NCBI RefSeq assembly: GCF_017916425.1
Contig: NZ_JAFMSX010000001.1
Coordinates: 186,001-250,000, forward strand
Origin: Nocardioides sp. SYSU D00065
Lineage (GTDB): Bacteria > Actinomycetota > Actinomycetes > Propionibacteriales > Nocardioidaceae
DNA: 64,000 nt
Direction of reading: 5' to 3'
The notes below the pieces were generated by a model, which saw nothing but the letters and a program-made list of their open reading frames with translations, was not told where the DNA came from and ran no database searches. The position numbers and the translations under genes are program-made. Shown here piece by piece: positions 1-8,546 of the stretch; the first letter of the stretch is position 1; the number at the start of each line of letters is the position of its first letter.

Positions 1-2
1 AG

Positions 3-530
3 GCGACCGGCGCGACCGCGGTCGTCTCCTCCGTCGAGGACGCCGACCTCGCCGCCCTCACCGAGCTGCTCAGCGGTCAGGACGCGGTCGTCTGGTCCGC
101 CGGCGCCGGCGGCGGCAACCCGTCGCGGACGTACGCCGTCGACCGCGACGCAGCGATCCGCTCGATGGACGCGGCGGAGGCGGCAGGCGTCGAGCGCTAC
201 GTCATGGTGTCGTTCTCCGGCGCGACGACCGACGTGCTGGTGCCCGAGGACAACCCGTTCCGGCACTACCAGGACGCCAAGATCGCCGCCGACGAGCACC
301 TGCGCGGCACCGGGCTCGACTGGACGATCCTGGGCCCCGGCACCCTCACCCTCGAGCCGGGCACCGCGTCGGTCAACCCGCAGGCCGGGTTCAACGACGG
401 CGACGTCACCTCGCGCGAGCTCGTCGCGCAGGTCGCCCTCGCGGTGCTGCAGGACCCCCGCGCCTCGCGGCAGACGCTCGTGTTCGGCGACGGCGACGTC
501 GCGATCGAGGACTGGCTCGCCTCGCTCTGA
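3..530 (+). CDS. NAD(P)-binding atypical SDR (NmrA/YwnB-like), 3' part
   Basis: The window opens inside this gene, so the N-terminal nucleotide-binding glycine motif is not visible; 175 codons and the stop remain. The visible part matches the end of an NAD(P)-dependent epimerase/reductase of the atypical short-chain dehydrogenase type. It has a hydrophobic strand ending VVWSAGAGGG, the helix-strand segment AAGVERYVMVS, and a YQDAK motif at 267-281 that fits the YxxxK catalytic pair, followed by the family-like DWTILGPGTLT. Substrate cannot be told. Family assignment is good; the specific reaction is unknown. Confidence 0.75.
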   Translation, partial: ATGATAVVSSVEDADLAALTELLSGQDAVVWSAGAGGGNPSRTYAVDRDAAIRSMDAAEAAGVERYVMVSFSGATTDVLVPEDNPFRHYQDAKIAADEHLRGTGLDWTILGPGTLTLEPGTASVNPQAGFNDGDVTSRELVAQVALAVLQDPRASRQTLVFGDGDVAIEDWLASL

Positions 531-639
531 CTGAGCGCTCGCCACGTCAACGGCGTGCAGGGACGGCGTCCGTGGCGTCGTCCACAGGGCGGCTGGTTGG
601 TGGGGTTCGGGTGTCGGTGGGCTCTGGTTGAGTTGGTCC

Positions 640-2289
640 ATGGAGCCCACCACCGCCGCAGATCCGCAGGTCATCGACCTGCCGGACCTCACCGTTTTGG
701 CTGAGGGTGCGCTCCTGGCGGAGGCGGTTGAGGTGGAGTCGGTGCTGCGGGAGGCCGAGGTCCACAAGCTCCGCATCGCCTACCAGTGGGCGGTCGCGCA
801 TCCCACCCTGGACGGCTGCGAGACCCCGACCGGTGCGGTGCTGCCGGCGGTGCTGGAGCAGCCGGAGACCCTGGGCGGTGCGGGTACGCCGGCGGTGGCG
901 GCGTTCACCCCGGAGCCGTTGGCGGTGGCGTTGGGCTGCTCGCCGGCAGCGGCGGCATCGTTGCTGGCCGACACGCTCGACCTGCACCACCGGCTGCCGC
1001 TGCTGTGGGACCAGACCCGCGCGCAGCTGGTGCCGGTGTGGAAGGCCCGCCGGGTCGCGGCCCGGACCCGCCACCTGTCCCTGCCCGCTGCAGGGTGGGT
1101 GGACCGGCAGGTCGCGGGGCGGGTGTCGTCGCTGGGGGTGGCGGCGCTGGACCGGCTGGTCGCCGAGGCCGCCGCCCGCTGCGACAACGACAACCACTCC
1201 GACCACTCCGACCTCGCCGAGCGTGAGGACCGCGCCCGGGCGGGGTGGGACGTGGTGCTGGTCCACCCCGACCCCCACCGCTGTGCGGGCACCTCGCAGC
1301 TGCACGCGGTCGGCGACACTCTCGACCTGACCCGGTTCCACGACGTCGTGTGCGCCGAAGCAGACGCTCTGGCCGCGCTCGGCGACACCGACGACCTCGG
1401 CGCCCGCAAGGCCAAGGCCCTCGGCGTCATCGCCGACACCCAGGCCCGCCTCGACCTCACCACCCTCCTGCCCAGCCTCCTGCCCGACACCGACACCGAC
1501 ACCACGCTCGACCCGGTGACTCACGAGCAGGCCAGGCACCATGCCGCACGGCACCAGGAGGCCCGCCGCCGGGCGATGGAGCGCCGCGACGCCAAGGTCC
1601 GGCTCTACCTCCACGCCTCCCTCGCCGACGTCCTCGCCGACGTCCTCACCACCGACACGTGTTCCGGACCGGCGGTCGGGACGGTGGAGTCGCTGGGCCC
1701 GGTGACCCTGGACCGGATCCGCGACTGGGCCGGGCGTTCGCGGGTGACGATCCAGCCGGTGCTCCATGTCGCTGCCGACGACCGCTGGTCGACCGACCGG
1801 CACGACCCGCCACCGCGGATGGCCGAGCAGGTCCGCCTGCGCGACGAGACCTGCGTGTTCCCCTGGTGCACCCGACCCTCACGCCAGTGCGACCTCGACC
1901 ACCGCCACCCCTACCTCGACCCCGACGACGGCGGACCACCCGGCCAGACCGCACCCGCGACCCTCGCTCCGCTGTGCCGACGACACCACCGCGCCAAGAC
2001 AGCCCCGCCGTTGGACCTACGAACGCACCAACCCCGGCACCTACCTGTGGACCGGACCCGCCCACCTCACCGTCCTCGTCACCCCACACGGCACCGTCCG
2101 CGTGCCCACGTAGGGCACGAGCGCGCTGCCCGACCCGCTTCGCCCCCTGATCGGGACAGGACCGGGCGGCGCGGCGCCGGCACGCGCCGGACCGTCACCA
2201 CACCGAGCGGCGCGGCCTCACGGCGACGGCGTGCAGGACCGCGTCGCGACGGGCGGCGCGGACCTCGGCCAGCTTGCGGTGGCAGCTGA
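640..2289 (+). CDS. DUF222 / HNH endonuclease family protein, frameshifted near the 3' end
   Basis: This is a large DUF222 protein with a C-terminal HNH nuclease motif, a family present in many copies in Nocardioides-type actinobacteria and often linked to mobile or repeat regions; its biological role is unsettled. The HNH core is visible: CVFPWCTRP, then CDLDHRHPY, then LCRRHH. I chose ATG at 640 over the TTG at 628. After the HNH core the frame goes wrong. A family-like tail (RRWTYERTNPGTYLW, then GTVRVPT and a stop at 2113) lies in the +2 frame, and the frame switches at the CCCC run at 2003-2006. One extra C explains it. As written, the gene runs on to 2289 with a low-complexity Arg/Pro tail. 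The catalytic motif precedes the shift, so activity could survive. Confidence 0.75.
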   Translation: MEPTTAADPQVIDLPDLTVLAEGALLAEAVEVESVLREAEVHKLRIAYQWAVAHPTLDGCETPTGAVLPAVLEQPETLGGAGTPAVAAFTPEPLAVALGCSPAAAASLLADTLDLHHRLPLLWDQTRAQLVPVWKARRVAARTRHLSLPAAGWVDRQVAGRVSSLGVAALDRLVAEAAARCDNDNHSDHSDLAEREDRARAGWDVVLVHPDPHRCAGTSQLHAVGDTLDLTRFHDVVCAEADALAALGDTDDLGARKAKALGVIADTQARLDLTTLLPSLLPDTDTDTTLDPVTHEQARHHAARHQEARRRAMERRDAKVRLYLHASLADVLADVLTTDTCSGPAVGTVESLGPVTLDRIRDWAGRSRVTIQPVLHVAADDRWSTDRHDPPPRMAEQVRLRDETCVFPWCTRPSRQCDLDHRHPYLDPDDGGPPGQTAPATLAPLCRRHHRAKTAPPLDLRTHQPRHLPVDRTRPPHRPRHPTRHRPRAHVGHERAARPASPPDRDRTGRRGAGTRRTVTTPSGAASRRRRAGPRRDGRRGPRPACGGS

Positions 2290-2380
2290 GGCAGCGGGCC
2301 GTGGCCACGCAGCACAGCGCGTCACGTACCTCCGCCTCCAGCTGGTCCGCGTGTGCGCTCCTGCTCACGATGGTTCGCAT
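2195..2380 (-). CDS. Small Cys-rich protein (61 aa), unknown function
   Basis: This is a 61-residue reading frame with a strong Shine-Dalgarno (GGGAGGGAA) a few bases before its ATG. It has four cysteines in the middle (Cys23, Cys24, Cys30, Cys33, the last followed by His34) between two charged helical segments, so it could bind a metal. No family is recognised. Its 3' end is antisense to the out-of-frame tail of the upstream HNH gene; if that gene is read with its natural stop at 2113 there is no overlap, which favours both interpretations. It lies downstream of nnrD on the same strand, separated by 140 bases. Confidence 0.5.
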   Translation of the reverse strand: MRTIVSRSAHADQLEAEVRDALCCVATARCLSCHRKLAEVRAARRDAVLHAVAVRPRRSVW

Positions 2381-2520
2381 GGTGTTCCCTCCCCGACTGA
2401 CGTCTTCGTCGAGTGTGGCTGCCGAGGAGGACGAGGCGCATCCGCATTTCTACCGATGTCGACCCTGAGAAGACCCTGATGCCTGCCGACCGCTCGCGCC
2501 GGGGGCTCGCGCCCGACGGC

Positions 2521-3396
2521 TCAGCGACTGAGCTCGGCCAGCAGTCCCGGCACCTCACCGGCCAGCTCGCGCGCGAGGTAGCCGACCGGTCCGATGCGCT
2601 CGGCGAGCCGGTCGCCGGCCGTGCCGTGCAGGAAGGCACCCCACACCGCGGCCTGGGCGGGGTCGGCGCCGCGCGCCAGCAGGCCCGTGACGAGACCCGC
2701 CTGGACATCGCCGGACCCCGCGGTGCCGAGACCGGGGTTGCCCGCCTCGACGCGCCACAGGTCGTCCCCGTGGGCGACGACCTTGACCGGGCCGCCGCAC
2801 AGCACGGTCGCCGAGGTGCGCCGGGCGAGCAACGCCGCATGGCCCGCCAGGTCCGACTCGACCTCGTCCTGGTCCAGGTCGAGGCAGTGCGCGAGCTCGG
2901 AGGGGTTGACGGTCAGCACGAACGTCGCGTCGAGCGTCGCCAACCGCTCGGGGTCCTCGGTGACGTACGCCGAGGCGATGGCGTCGAGGACCACGGTCGC
3001 ACCCAGGTGTGGCACGACGGCGCCGACCAGTGCGGCGGACGCTTCGGGGTCGGTGAAGCCGGACCCCATCAGCACCGCGCTGCTGCCCTCCGCGAGCGCG
3101 AGCACGCGAGCGGCCTGCGCGGGATCGGCGATCCCGGAGTCGTGTTCGGCCAGCCCGGTGACCATCAGCTCCGGCGCCGCGACCGCGAGCGCGGTCGCGC
3201 ACGAGCGGGCCGTGGCCAGCCGCACCTTGCCGGCACCCACGCGGAACGCCGCGTCCACCGCGAGCAGGGCCGCGCCCGGTGTGTCGCGGCCGCCGGCCAC
3301 CGCGACCAGCCGGCCGCGCTCCTCCTTGTCGGATCCCGGCTCGGGCAGCGGCCAGTCCGCGAGCAGCGCGGCGTCGACGAGGGTGCTGTCAGGCAT
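2521..3396 (-). CDS. nnrD: ADP/ATP-dependent NAD(P)H-hydrate dehydratase (stand-alone)
   Basis: This is a carbohydrate-kinase-fold (YjeF C-terminal/NnrD) dehydratase of 291 residues that repairs hydrated NADH or NADPH by ATP- or ADP-driven dehydration in the cytosol. It has the conserved VAGG strand near the N-terminus, NPSE in the middle, and the nucleotide-binding GNPGLGTAGSGDVQAG, close to the canonical GTAGSGDVLAG. Many bacteria fuse this domain to an NnrE epimerase; here only the dehydratase is present. The ATG at 3396 was preferred because it follows a GGGGAGG and overlaps the stop of the upstream phosphatase gene by 8 bases (ATGCCTGA), which implies translational coupling. Confidence 0.88.
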   Translation of the reverse strand: MPDSTLVDAALLADWPLPEPGSDKEERGRLVAVAGGRDTPGAALLAVDAAFRVGAGKVRLATARSCATALAVAAPELMVTGLAEHDSGIADPAQAARVLALAEGSSAVLMGSGFTDPEASAALVGAVVPHLGATVVLDAIASAYVTEDPERLATLDATFVLTVNPSELAHCLDLDQDEVESDLAGHAALLARRTSATVLCGGPVKVVAHGDDLWRVEAGNPGLGTAGSGDVQAGLVTGLLARGADPAQAAVWGAFLHGTAGDRLAERIGPVGYLARELAGEVPGLLAELSR

Positions 3397-4144
3397 CGGG
3401 GGCCTCCCCACCGAGGTCGCTCTCGTCCGTCTTCTCCGCAGGTCCCGTCGTGAGGTGGCTGTCGTCGGCGAAGCCCTGCAGCACGAACCCGCCGTCCTCC
3501 TTGCGGTAGCGCGTCATCGACGCGTTGGGGATGGGCGTCGTGCGGTCGATGTCGAGCAGGTGCTCCTCGTCGAGGCCCTCGAGGGCGTAGCGGAACGACA
3601 TGATGACCGCCTGGTGGGTGAACAGCCACACGCGCTGGCCGTCGTACCCCTCACGCAGGTCGGCCAGCAGGCTGCGCACCCGCAGCACCACGTCGGCCCA
3701 GCTCTCCCCCGACGGGGGCTGGTAGTAGAACTTGCCGACGTGGGAGCGCCGCTGCGCCTCCTCGGGGTAGCGCGAGCGGATGCCCTTGCCGGTCAGCCCG
3801 TCGAACAGCCCCAGGTCCCGCTCGCGCAGCCGCTCGTCGAGCAGCAGCTCGATGCCGAGGTCGCCGAGCGCCGCCCGTGCGGTGTCCGCGGCGCGCCGGT
3901 AGGGCGAGCTGACGACGACGTCCGGACGCTGCTCCTCGGCGAGTCCGGCCACCCAGCGTCCCAGCGTGCGCGCCTGCTCCTGCCCGTTGGGCGACAGCTC
4001 GACGTCGGCGTCACGAGCGGACAGCTCGAGCCGGTCGGCGTCGGCGTCGCGGGCCTCAGAGTCGGCGATGTTGCCGACGCTCTGTCCGTGCCGCACCAGC
4101 ACCAGCTCGTCGGGTCCGCGCCGGCCCATCAGCACAGCGGTCAC
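3389..4144 (-). CDS. Histidine phosphatase superfamily protein (phosphoglycerate-mutase-like)
   Basis: This cytosolic phosphatase of about 251 residues has the catalytic LVRHGQS near residue 17, the conserved SSPYRRAADTA, the RERDLG segment with the acid/base region, and the second histidine in LFTHQAV. The size and motifs fit broad-specificity phosphomonoesterases of the phosphoglycerate mutase superfamily; the substrate is not predictable. A longer frame begins at 4225, but an AAGGAGG sits just upstream of GTG codons at 4150 and 4144, so the true start is probably one of these; I give 4144. The gene is coupled to nnrD by an 8-base overlap and diverges from the LigD-like gene across about 110 bases. 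Confidence 0.85.
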   Translation of the reverse strand: MTAVLMGRRGPDELVLVRHGQSVGNIADSEARDADADRLELSARDADVELSPNGQEQARTLGRWVAGLAEEQRPDVVVSSPYRRAADTARAALGDLGIELLLDERLRERDLGLFDGLTGKGIRSRYPEEAQRRSHVGKFYYQPPSGESWADVVLRVRSLLADLREGYDGQRVWLFTHQAVIMSFRYALEGLDEEHLLDIDRTTPIPNASMTRYRKEDGGFVLQGFADDSHLTTGPAEKTDESDLGGEAPDA

Positions 4145-4255
4145 GCCCACGGCTCCTCCTTCGTCGTCGTACGCCTCGGTCCGGCCCGTTACCCCGCGCC
4201 GGACGCGTGGATGCACGCCCTGCATGGGCGCGCGGCTCTAGGGAACCATGGGCGC

Positions 4256-5824
4256 ATGGGCGACCCACTCGAGACCTACCGCCGGATGCGCGACTTCGGT
4301 CGCACCCCCGAGCCGGCGGGCGAGGTCGGCGAGCGGGAGGGGGCGCCTCGGTTCGTGGTGCAGCGGCACCGGGCCAGCCGGCTGCACTACGACGTGCGGT
4401 TCGAGATCGACGGCGTGCTCGTGAGCTGGGCGGTGCCGAAGGGGCCGACGCTCGACCCGTCAGCGCGACGGCTGGCGATGCACGTGGAGGACCACCCGAT
4501 CGAGTACCTCGACTTCGAGGGAGTCATCCCGTCGGGCGAGTACGGCGGCGGCGACGTCATCGTGTGGGACATCGGCACCTGGGAGCCGGTGAAGACCGAC
4601 GACGCACGTGCCGCGGTCGACGGCGGGGAGCTGCACGCCGAGGTCCACGGCCGGAAGCTGCGCGGCCGCTTCGTGCTGGTGCGCCGAGGCGACGACGGTG
4701 GGAGCGGCGAGCCCTGGATGATGCTGCACAAGCGCGACGAGCACGCGGTCGAGGGATGGGACCCCGAGGACCATCCGCGGTCCGTGCTGAGCGGTCGGAC
4801 CAACGACGAGGTGCTCGCCGACCCGCACCGCCTGTGGCGCTCCGACGCCCCGGCGGCCGAGGCGGCGGTGTCGCTGCTCCCCGAGGCGCTCCCCGACAGC
4901 GCGATCGACGAGCTGGCCTCGCTGGGGACGCAGGGCACGTGGGACGTCTTCGGCCGCCGGCTCAAGGTGACCAACCTCGACAAGGTGCTCTTCCCCGGCG
5001 ACCCGCCGGTGACCAAGCGCGAGCTGCTCGCCTACACCGCGCGGATCGCGCCGACGGCCCTGCCCTACCTCGAGGGCCGCGCGCTGAACCTCCACCGCTA
5101 TCCCGACGGCGCGGAGTCGAAGGGCTTCTGGCACAAGGAGCGTCCCCGCCACGCGCCGGAGTGGCTCGGCGCGTGGGACAACGAGGAGGCCGACGAGGGC
5201 GAGACCGAGACGTACGTCGTCGCCGACGAGCCGGCTGCGCTCGTCTGGGCCGCCAACTTCGGCGCCCTCGAGTGGCACCCGTGGACGTCGCGGACCAGCG
5301 CCCCGCACGAGCCGACGTACGCCCTCATCGACCTCGACCCCGGCACCTCGACGAGCTGGGACGACCTGCTGGTGCTGGCGCGGCTGCACCGCACGGCGCT
5401 GGACCACCTGGGCGTCACGGCGCGGGCGAAGGTGACCGGCCGGCGCGGCATCCAGGTCTGGGTGCCGGTGGTGGAGGGCTACACCTTCGAGGACACCCGG
5501 GCCTGGGTCGAGAAGCTGTCGCGCACCGTCGGCAAGGTCGTGCCGGAGCTCGTCAGCTGGAAGTGGGAGGTGCGGGCGCGCAAGGGCCTCGCGCGGCTCG
5601 ACTACACCCAGAACGCCATCAACAAGACCCTCGTCGCGCCGTACTCGCCGCGGCCGGGGCCGGAGGCACCGGTTTCGGTCCCGATCGCGTGGGACGAGCT
5701 CGACGACCCGGACCTGCGCCCGGACCGCTGGACGATCCGCACGGTCCTGGACCGGGTGTCCGAGCGCGGGGACCCGTTCCGTGCGCTCCTCGGCGCGGCC
5801 CAGGAGCTGCCCGAGATCAGCTGA
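4256..5824 (+). CDS. ligD: LigD-like 3'-phosphoesterase + polymerase/primase protein, no ligase domain
   Basis: This 522-residue protein combines two of the three modules of bacterial NHEJ ligase D. The N-terminal 3'-phosphoesterase domain (about 30-180) keeps His38, His44, Asp46 and Arg48, the residues that trim 3' ends in Pseudomonas LigD. The C-terminal archaeo-eukaryotic-primase-like polymerase domain (about 230-515) keeps the metal-binding DLDP pair (Asp359, Asp361), the TGRRG nucleotide-binding loop and the LDYTQN aspartate. The ATP-dependent ligase domain with its KxDG motif is absent. It probably fills in or trims double-strand-break ends before a separate ligase acts. The reading frame extends far upstream, but homology begins at the ATG at 4256. 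The stop overlaps phzF convergently by 8 bases. No Ku gene is in the window. Confidence 0.85.
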   Translation: MGDPLETYRRMRDFGRTPEPAGEVGEREGAPRFVVQRHRASRLHYDVRFEIDGVLVSWAVPKGPTLDPSARRLAMHVEDHPIEYLDFEGVIPSGEYGGGDVIVWDIGTWEPVKTDDARAAVDGGELHAEVHGRKLRGRFVLVRRGDDGGSGEPWMMLHKRDEHAVEGWDPEDHPRSVLSGRTNDEVLADPHRLWRSDAPAAEAAVSLLPEALPDSAIDELASLGTQGTWDVFGRRLKVTNLDKVLFPGDPPVTKRELLAYTARIAPTALPYLEGRALNLHRYPDGAESKGFWHKERPRHAPEWLGAWDNEEADEGETETYVVADEPAALVWAANFGALEWHPWTSRTSAPHEPTYALIDLDPGTSTSWDDLLVLARLHRTALDHLGVTARAKVTGRRGIQVWVPVVEGYTFEDTRAWVEKLSRTVGKVVPELVSWKWEVRARKGLARLDYTQNAINKTLVAPYSPRPGPEAPVSVPIAWDELDDPDLRPDRWTIRTVLDRVSERGDPFRALLGAAQELPEIS

Positions 5825-6695
5825 CGGGGCCCGTGCCGTACGCGGGAGAGGGGCCAGGCAGGTCGACCTCGCCCGTGATCCGGGTGACCGCGTCGCCGGA
5901 GACCCACAGCCGCTCCCCCTCGGACTGGAGCCCGACGCGACCCTCCCGGCCGATCGCGCTGCCCTGGCGCGCCGTGTAGGACCCCGGCAGCGCTCCCGCG
6001 GCCATCAGCCACTGGGCCAGGCCCGCGTTGGCGCTGCCGGTGACCGGGTCCTCGACGAAGTCGCGACCGTCGGCGAAGAAGGCGCGCACCTCCACGTCGG
6101 CCCCCAGGTCGGCGGCCTCGCCGGCCTCCCAGCGCCCGAGCACCGTGACCTTGAGGTCGGTGAAGGCGGCGACGTCGGGCACCACGTCGAGGACGGCCCG
6201 CGCCGTGCCAAGGTCGACGCCGACCCAGCCCGGGCCGTTGTCGATCCACGCCATGTCGCGCACGGCAGCCTCGTCGAGGGCGAGACCGGCCAGCACCCGC
6301 GCCCGGAGGTCGTCCTCGACGGGCCCGGAGCGGCGCAGCGGCGGCGCCGCGAAGCCCAGCCGCGGCGCACGACGTACCTCGACGAGGCCGGCGCCGCACT
6401 CCTGCACGAGCACGTCCCCGCGCGGCACCCCGCCGGCCTCGAGCCAGGCGTGGGCACTGCCGAGCGTCGGGTGCCCGGCGAAGGGCAGCTCGCCGGCCGG
6501 TGTCCAGATCCGCACCCGGTAGTCGGCGCGCGCGTCGGTGGGCGCGCACAGGAACGTCGTCTCGGACAGGTTGGTCCACCGGGCGAACCGCGCCATCTCC
6601 TCGTCGCTCACCCCGTCGGCGTCATGCACCACCGCGAGGGGATTGCCGAGCCACGGCTCGGCACTGAACACGTCGACCTGTCGGAAGGGCAGCAC
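5817..6695 (-). CDS. PhzF family isomerase/epimerase-like protein
   Basis: This is a 292-residue member of the PhzF/diaminopimelate-epimerase-fold family. It starts with the typical QVDVFSAEPWLGNPLAVV, carries NLSETTF with the glutamate that is catalytic in PhzF, then WTPAGELPFAGHPTLG, and the second-half signature EDPVTGSANAGLAQWL. Members catalyse proton-transfer isomerisations, but most stand-alone copies have no known substrate and there are no phenazine genes nearby, so the role is unassigned. It ends convergently against the LigD-like gene. Confidence 0.85.
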   Translation of the reverse strand: MLPFRQVDVFSAEPWLGNPLAVVHDADGVSDEEMARFARWTNLSETTFLCAPTDARADYRVRIWTPAGELPFAGHPTLGSAHAWLEAGGVPRGDVLVQECGAGLVEVRRAPRLGFAAPPLRRSGPVEDDLRARVLAGLALDEAAVRDMAWIDNGPGWVGVDLGTARAVLDVVPDVAAFTDLKVTVLGRWEAGEAADLGADVEVRAFFADGRDFVEDPVTGSANAGLAQWLMAAGALPGSYTARQGSAIGREGRVGLQSEGERLWVSGDAVTRITGEVDLPGPSPAYGTGPVS

Positions 6696-6715
6696 GCGAG
6701 GAATCCAAGCACGGC

Positions 6716-6997
6716 TCAGCCGTGCGCCGCCCAGCGCCGGGCCGCCTCGTCGGCGGCGGCCGACATGAGTGCCGCCAGCTCGGGCCGGTCCGGCACGGGG
6801 AACGAGACGTAGGCCCCGCGGCCACCGGCGACCGGACGGCCGTAGGCCTTGGCGGCGAGCGAGCCGTCGGGCAGCATCCGGATCGTCAGCGACTGGAGCT
6901 CGAACTCCTCGTCACGGCGGGTGTCACGCCACCGCAGCTCCTCGGGAACGACCACGTTGATGGCCAGGGCAGTGACGTCGACCGGGGACTCGTCCAC
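6716..6997 (-). CDS. Conserved-looking hypothetical protein (93 aa)
   Basis: This is a 93-residue soluble protein with no recognised domain. It has a balanced composition, alternating strand-like segments (ALAINVVVPEELRW, LQSLTIRMLPDGSL) and a C-terminal amphipathic helix (ELAALMSAAADEAARRW), which looks like a real folded protein. It sits 20 bases upstream of the phzF start and 20 bases downstream of aroQ's stop on the same strand, so it may be co-transcribed with either. Function is unknown. Confidence 0.6.
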   Translation of the reverse strand: MDESPVDVTALAINVVVPEELRWRDTRRDEEFELQSLTIRMLPDGSLAAKAYGRPVAGGRGAYVSFPVPDRPELAALMSAAADEAARRWAAHG

Positions 6998-7017
6998 GAC
7001 ACCATCCTGGCAGGGTG

Positions 7018-7452
7018 TCAGCGCCGGTGGGCGAGGATCTCCAACGCCCGGCGGTATCCGTCGACCCCCTCGCCGGCGACGGTCTCGAGGGCGTGCGGCT
7101 CGACCAGCGAGGTGTGGCGGAACGTCTCGGGGCGCTGCTTGGGGTCGGAGATGTGCACCTCGACCAGCGGCGCGGTCAGCTGGGCGCAGGCGTCGTACAG
7201 GGCGAGCGAGTAGTGGGTCCAGGCGCCGGCGTTGAGCACGACGGGCACCTCGTCATCGGCCGCGCCGTTGAGCCAGTCGAGCAGCTCGCCCTCGTGGTTG
7301 GTCTGGCGCACCTCGACCTCGAGGTCCAGCCCGCGACCCCACTCCACGCACAGGTGGGCCAGCTCGGCGTGCGTGGTGGACCCGTAGATCTCCGGCTGCC
7401 GTCGCCCGAGCCGCCCGAGGTTCGGGCCGTTGAGCACCAGGATCCGCGTCAC
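7018..7452 (-). CDS. aroQ: 3-dehydroquinate dehydratase, type II
   Basis: This 144-residue type II dehydroquinase converts 3-dehydroquinate to 3-dehydroshikimate, the third step of the shikimate pathway. It shows LVLNGPNLGRLG, the catalytic lid arginine in GRRQPEIYG with its tyrosine, the substrate-binding LNAGAWTHYS, and VEVHIS with the catalytic histidine. The length is normal for the dodecameric enzyme. It begins with GTG and overlaps the end of aroB by 4 bases (GTGA), making it the last gene of the aro run. Confidence 0.95.
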   Translation of the reverse strand: MTRILVLNGPNLGRLGRRQPEIYGSTTHAELAHLCVEWGRGLDLEVEVRQTNHEGELLDWLNGAADDEVPVVLNAGAWTHYSLALYDACAQLTAPLVEVHISDPKQRPETFRHTSLVEPHALETVAGEGVDGYRRALEILAHRR

Positions 7453-8546
7453 GCCGGCCCGCCGATCGCCGCGTACGCCGCTCGGAGGTCCGCCTCGCCC
7501 GGGCCGGCGAGGATCCGCGGCGCGGCGAGGTCGTCGAGCACCACGAACCGCAGCTGCGAGCCCCGCGCCTTCTTGTCGACCCGCATCGCGGCGTGCAGCT
7601 CGTCGAAGGACGCCGCGTCGTACGTCGTCGGGAGCCCGAGCCGCGACAGCGCGGTCCGGTGGCGCTCGACGACCGCGGGGTCGAGCGAGCCGGCGCGGGC
7701 GGCCAGCTCGGCGACGAAGACGCAGCCGATGGCGACGGCCTCGCCGTGGCGCACGGTGTAGTCGCTGGTGCGCTCGATCGCGTGCGCGAGGGTGTGCCCG
7801 TAGTTGAGGACCTCGCGGCCGGGGTGGCCGTCGGCACCGCCGGTCTCGCGCAGGTCGCCGACCACGACGTCCACCTTGACCCGGATCGCCCGCTCGACCA
7901 GCTCACGCAGCTCCGCGGAGCCGGCGGTGAGGGCAGCGGGGTCGGTGCGCTCGACGAGGTCGAGGATCTGAGGGTCGGCGATGAAGCCGCACTTCACGAC
8001 CTCCCCCAGGCCCGCGACCAGCTCGTCGTGCGGCAGGGACTCCAGCAGGGCCAGGTCGCACAGCACCCCGGCCGGCTCGTGGAAGGCACCGACCAGGTTC
8101 TTGCCGGCGCCGGTGTTGATGCCGGTCTTGCCCCCCACCGCCGCATCGACCATGGCCAGCAGTGTCGTGGGGACGTGGACGACGCGTACGCCGCGCAGCC
8201 AGGTCGCTGCCACGAAGCCGCCCAGGTCGGTGGTGGCTCCTCCCCCGATGGTGACGACGGCGTCGGAGCGGGTGAACCCCGCCTCGCCCAGCGCCTCCCA
8301 GCAGTCGGCTGCGACGGGGGCGGTCTTCGCCCGCTCTCCCTCGGGCAGGCCCAGAGCGAGGACGTCGTAGTGCTCGACCAGCGTGTCGACGATCGGGTCG
8401 GCGAGCGCGCCCAGCGGACCGGCGTAGAGCACCGCCACCCGCTCGACCGACTCGCCGAGCAGGTGCGGCAGCCGCGCGGACAGCCCGTGACCCACCACGA
8501 CGTCGTAGGGGGCCGCGCCTGCGACGGACAGGACCGTGTCGCTCAT
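7449..8546 (-). CDS. aroB: 3-dehydroquinate synthase
   Basis: This 365-residue NAD- and metal-dependent cyclase makes 3-dehydroquinate from DAHP. It has the GGGATTDLGGFVAATWLRG nucleotide-binding and substrate region, the PTTLLAMVDAAVGGKTGIN segment, and the metal-ligand motifs GLGEVVKCGFI, LNYGHTLAHAIE and RHGEAVAIG. The length is normal. It overlaps aroK upstream by ATGA and aroQ downstream by GTGA, so the genes are translationally coupled. Confidence 0.96.
   Translation of the reverse strand: MSDTVLSVAGAAPYDVVVGHGLSARLPHLLGESVERVAVLYAGPLGALADPIVDTLVEHYDVLALGLPEGERAKTAPVAADCWEALGEAGFTRSDAVVTIGGGATTDLGGFVAATWLRGVRVVHVPTTLLAMVDAAVGGKTGINTGAGKNLVGAFHEPAGVLCDLALLESLPHDELVAGLGEVVKCGFIADPQILDLVERTDPAALTAGSAELRELVERAIRVKVDVVVGDLRETGGADGHPGREVLNYGHTLAHAIERTSDYTVRHGEAVAIGCVFVAELAARAGSLDPAVVERHRTALSRLGLPTTYDAASFDELHAAMRVDKKARGSQLRFVVLDDLAAPRILAGPGEADLRAAYAAIGGPA

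Noticed and set aside
547..1803. 418-codon minus-strand open frame opposite the HNH gene
   Set aside because: Low-complexity His/Arg/Gly/Val composition and no motif, while the plus strand encodes a recognisable DUF222/HNH protein.
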